In this document: positions 3,963 through 5,300 of the stretch, piece after piece | Numbering within the stretch: position 1 is the first letter of the stretch | Layout: each line of letters opens with the position of its first letter | Assembly (NCBI GenBank): GCA_018267795.1 | Contig: JAFDXS010000203.1 | Span: forward strand, 1 to 5,300 | DNA from: Bacteroidota bacterium | GTDB taxonomy: Bacteria > Bacteroidota > Bacteroidia > Chitinophagales > Chitinophagaceae | Length of the DNA stretch: 5,300 bases | Direction: 5' to 3' | The notes under the pieces: generated by a model | What the model saw: only the letters and a program-made list of their open reading frames with translations | The model's database searches: none | What the model was told of the DNA's origin: nothing | Program-made: the position numbers and the translations under genes

Positions 3963-5300
3963 ATGAAAACCTTTTTCAAATATAGTATAGCCCTATTATT
4001 CATACTGGCAGGCAGATCATCGGAGGCGCAGGTATTGCTCACGGAGAGCTTTGACGGGTCAACATTGCCTACAGGATGGCTCAACAGCACTTATACATCA
4101 CCTTCCACCGGCTGCCACTCATCTTACGGCTGCGCCTGGTACAGGGAGCCGGGTGGTACAGGCATACCGGCAGCAGCTACCCACAGCGGCGCGGGATATG
4201 CATTTTATAATAGTCATGGTATAGAAAACGGTGGCACTGCAGAGCTTACCTCGCCGTCGCTTGATTTCTCGGTATATAGCGTAGGTTATAACCAGGTATC
4301 ATTCTGGATGTATAGAGATAGCTCGGGCGGTGTGTATCACGATTCGGTAACTGTGTACATAAACACCAGCACTACGGCTGTAGGCGCCACCCGGCTGGGC
4401 AGCGCAAACAGAGCTATTGGTCTTGCGCCGATAGAAACATCCCCGGGATGGTATAAATATACATTCATCATACCATCATCATTCAGCGGCAGCGTGAACT
4501 ATATAATATTTAAAGCGTTCTCTGACTATGGTACTGACATGCATATAGATGATGTGGAGGTGGACCATTACTCGCCATGTACAGGTACGCCCTCTATTAC
4601 CAGTGTGTCGCCGGCAGGGCCTATAAATACCTGCCCGCCGTCTTATGTGACACTAACAGGTACCTTGCCACTGGCCACAGGCTATGCTTACCAATGGCAG
4701 AAGTCAACCGACTCGGGCGCAAGCTGGAGCAATATAATAAATGATACCAATGCGAGCGCCACAGTATATGTACTGAGCGATGCGGCATACAGGCTAAAAG
4801 TGAAATGCGTGAACAGCGGACTGAGCGACTCCAGCAGCCCGGTGTATGTGCATACCGCAGTGCCGGTACTATATGCTAAAGGCCTGCCGATAACAGAAGA
4901 CTTTGAAAACTGGAAGGACAGATGTGATACTAAAGACATGCCGGATACCAACTGGGTAATATCGCCACTAAGTGGCAATAATGCCTGGAGAAGAGATGAC
5001 CAGGGGCTAAGTGATGGCGGCTGGGGCAGTGATTCCGGAGCTTATGCTCCGGTTGCCGCACATGGCAGTCATAGCGCACGCTTCCATAGCTACAATGCAG
5101 GTACGCAGGCAAAGGGAACGATGGATATGTACCTGGACTGCAGCAGCGCAAGCGGTGCAAAACAATTGCGACTGAACTATATAAACCAGAATGGCAATGA
5201 CTCTATGGCCATATACCTGTCTGTAGATAGCGGCAGTACCTTTAGCTACCTGGGGCATTGCCTTAATGACTATAACTGGGAGCTGCATTATTTCACTTTC
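3963..5300 (+). CDS. secreted multidomain beta-sandwich/Ig-like protein (C-terminus cut by right edge)
   Basis: From the ATG at 3963 the plus strand is open for 446 codons to the right edge. The N-terminus is a Sec signal peptide: K2 and K6, a hydrophobic core at 7-16, and a probable cleavage after SEA (A22) before Q23. There is no lipobox cysteine, so it is not a lipoprotein. Domain 1 (about 28-202) runs from ESFDGSTLPTGW to MHIDDVEVD, the pattern of MAM-like or choice-of-anchor-J sandwich domains. Domain 2 (about 206-299) looks Ig-like, with C224, W245 (AYQWQKSTDSGASW) and C282 in the classic C-W-C order. Domain 3 (308 onward) begins LPITEDFENW and repeats the sandwich pattern: DSMAIYLSVDSGSTF (413-427) parallels DSVTVYIN (127-134). 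Such proteins in Bacteroidetes are usually surface or extracellular adhesins or enzyme accessories, often exported by type IX secretion with a C-terminal sorting domain; that end is outside the window. No catalytic motif is seen and the ligand is unknown. Confidence 0.88.
   Translation, partial: MKTFFKYSIALLFILAGRSSEAQVLLTESFDGSTLPTGWLNSTYTSPSTGCHSSYGCAWYREPGGTGIPAAATHSGAGYAFYNSHGIENGGTAELTSPSLDFSVYSVGYNQVSFWMYRDSSGGVYHDSVTVYINTSTTAVGATRLGSANRAIGLAPIETSPGWYKYTFIIPSSFSGSVNYIIFKAFSDYGTDMHIDDVEVDHYSPCTGTPSITSVSPAGPINTCPPSYVTLTGTLPLATGYAYQWQKSTDSGASWSNIINDTNASATVYVLSDAAYRLKVKCVNSGLSDSSSPVYVHTAVPVLYAKGLPITEDFENWKDRCDTKDMPDTNWVISPLSGNNAWRRDDQGLSDGGWGSDSGAYAPVAAHGSHSARFHSYNAGTQAKGTMDMYLDCSSASGAKQLRLNYINQNGNDSMAIYLSVDSGSTFSYLGHCLNDYNWELHYFTF

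Noticed and set aside
3842..4090. 82-residue minus-strand frame across the start of the secreted-protein gene
   Set aside because: It covers the antisense of the signal peptide and the hairpin; its hydrophobic stretch is mostly the mirror of the signal-peptide coding sequence.
4688..5288. Minus-strand frames inside the secreted-protein gene
   Set aside because: The plus strand is open throughout with coherent domains; these overlap it and one another in different frames without family features.

Overview
The window looks like chromosomal DNA of a Bacteroidetes bacterium, probably of the Chitinophagaceae/Sphingobacteria side. The grounds are the very Bacteroidetes-like GcvH sequence, AT-rich leaders without Shine-Dalgarno sequences, matches to the TAnnTTTG type of promoter element, and a secreted modular beta-sandwich protein of the kind exported in this phylum. 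This assignment is by pattern recognition, not by a search.

Layout. Five genes lie on the minus strand, read from about 3623 down to the left edge: gcvH (lipoyl carrier of the glycine cleavage system), a VanZ-like small membrane protein, hddA-like heptose 7-phosphate kinase, hddC-like heptose 1-phosphate guanylyltransferase, and a GT-B (GT4-like) glycosyltransferase cut by the left edge. gcvH and the VanZ-like gene share one base (TAATG). A 108-bp gap follows, then hddA, a 38-bp AT-rich gap, hddC, and a 4-bp ATGA overlap into the glycosyltransferase. To the right, a 339-bp non-coding stretch separates gcvH from a divergent plus-strand gene. That gene encodes a signal-peptide-bearing protein with sandwich, Ig-like and sandwich domains, and it runs off the right edge.

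Function. hddA and hddC provide the kinase and nucleotidyltransferase steps of GDP-D-glycero-alpha-D-manno-heptose synthesis. The coupled glycosyltransferase is a natural user of an activated sugar, though its donor cannot be read from sequence. The isomerase (gmhA) and phosphatase (gmhB) needed to complete the route are not in the window and would be expected further left or elsewhere. The gcvH-vanZ pair is housekeeping. The 108-bp gap is the likely border between it and the surface-glycan genes. The right-hand gene encodes an exported protein, possibly a type IX secretion cargo, whose diagnostic C-terminus is outside the window.

I found no RNA gene, CRISPR array, insertion sequence or convincing intrinsic terminator. 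No clearly new system is visible. The points most worth a second look are the heptose/glycosyltransferase unit, the degenerate EX7E region of the glycosyltransferase, a perfect hairpin in front of the secreted-protein gene, and a 13-bp direct repeat with a promoter-like octamer in front of hddC.
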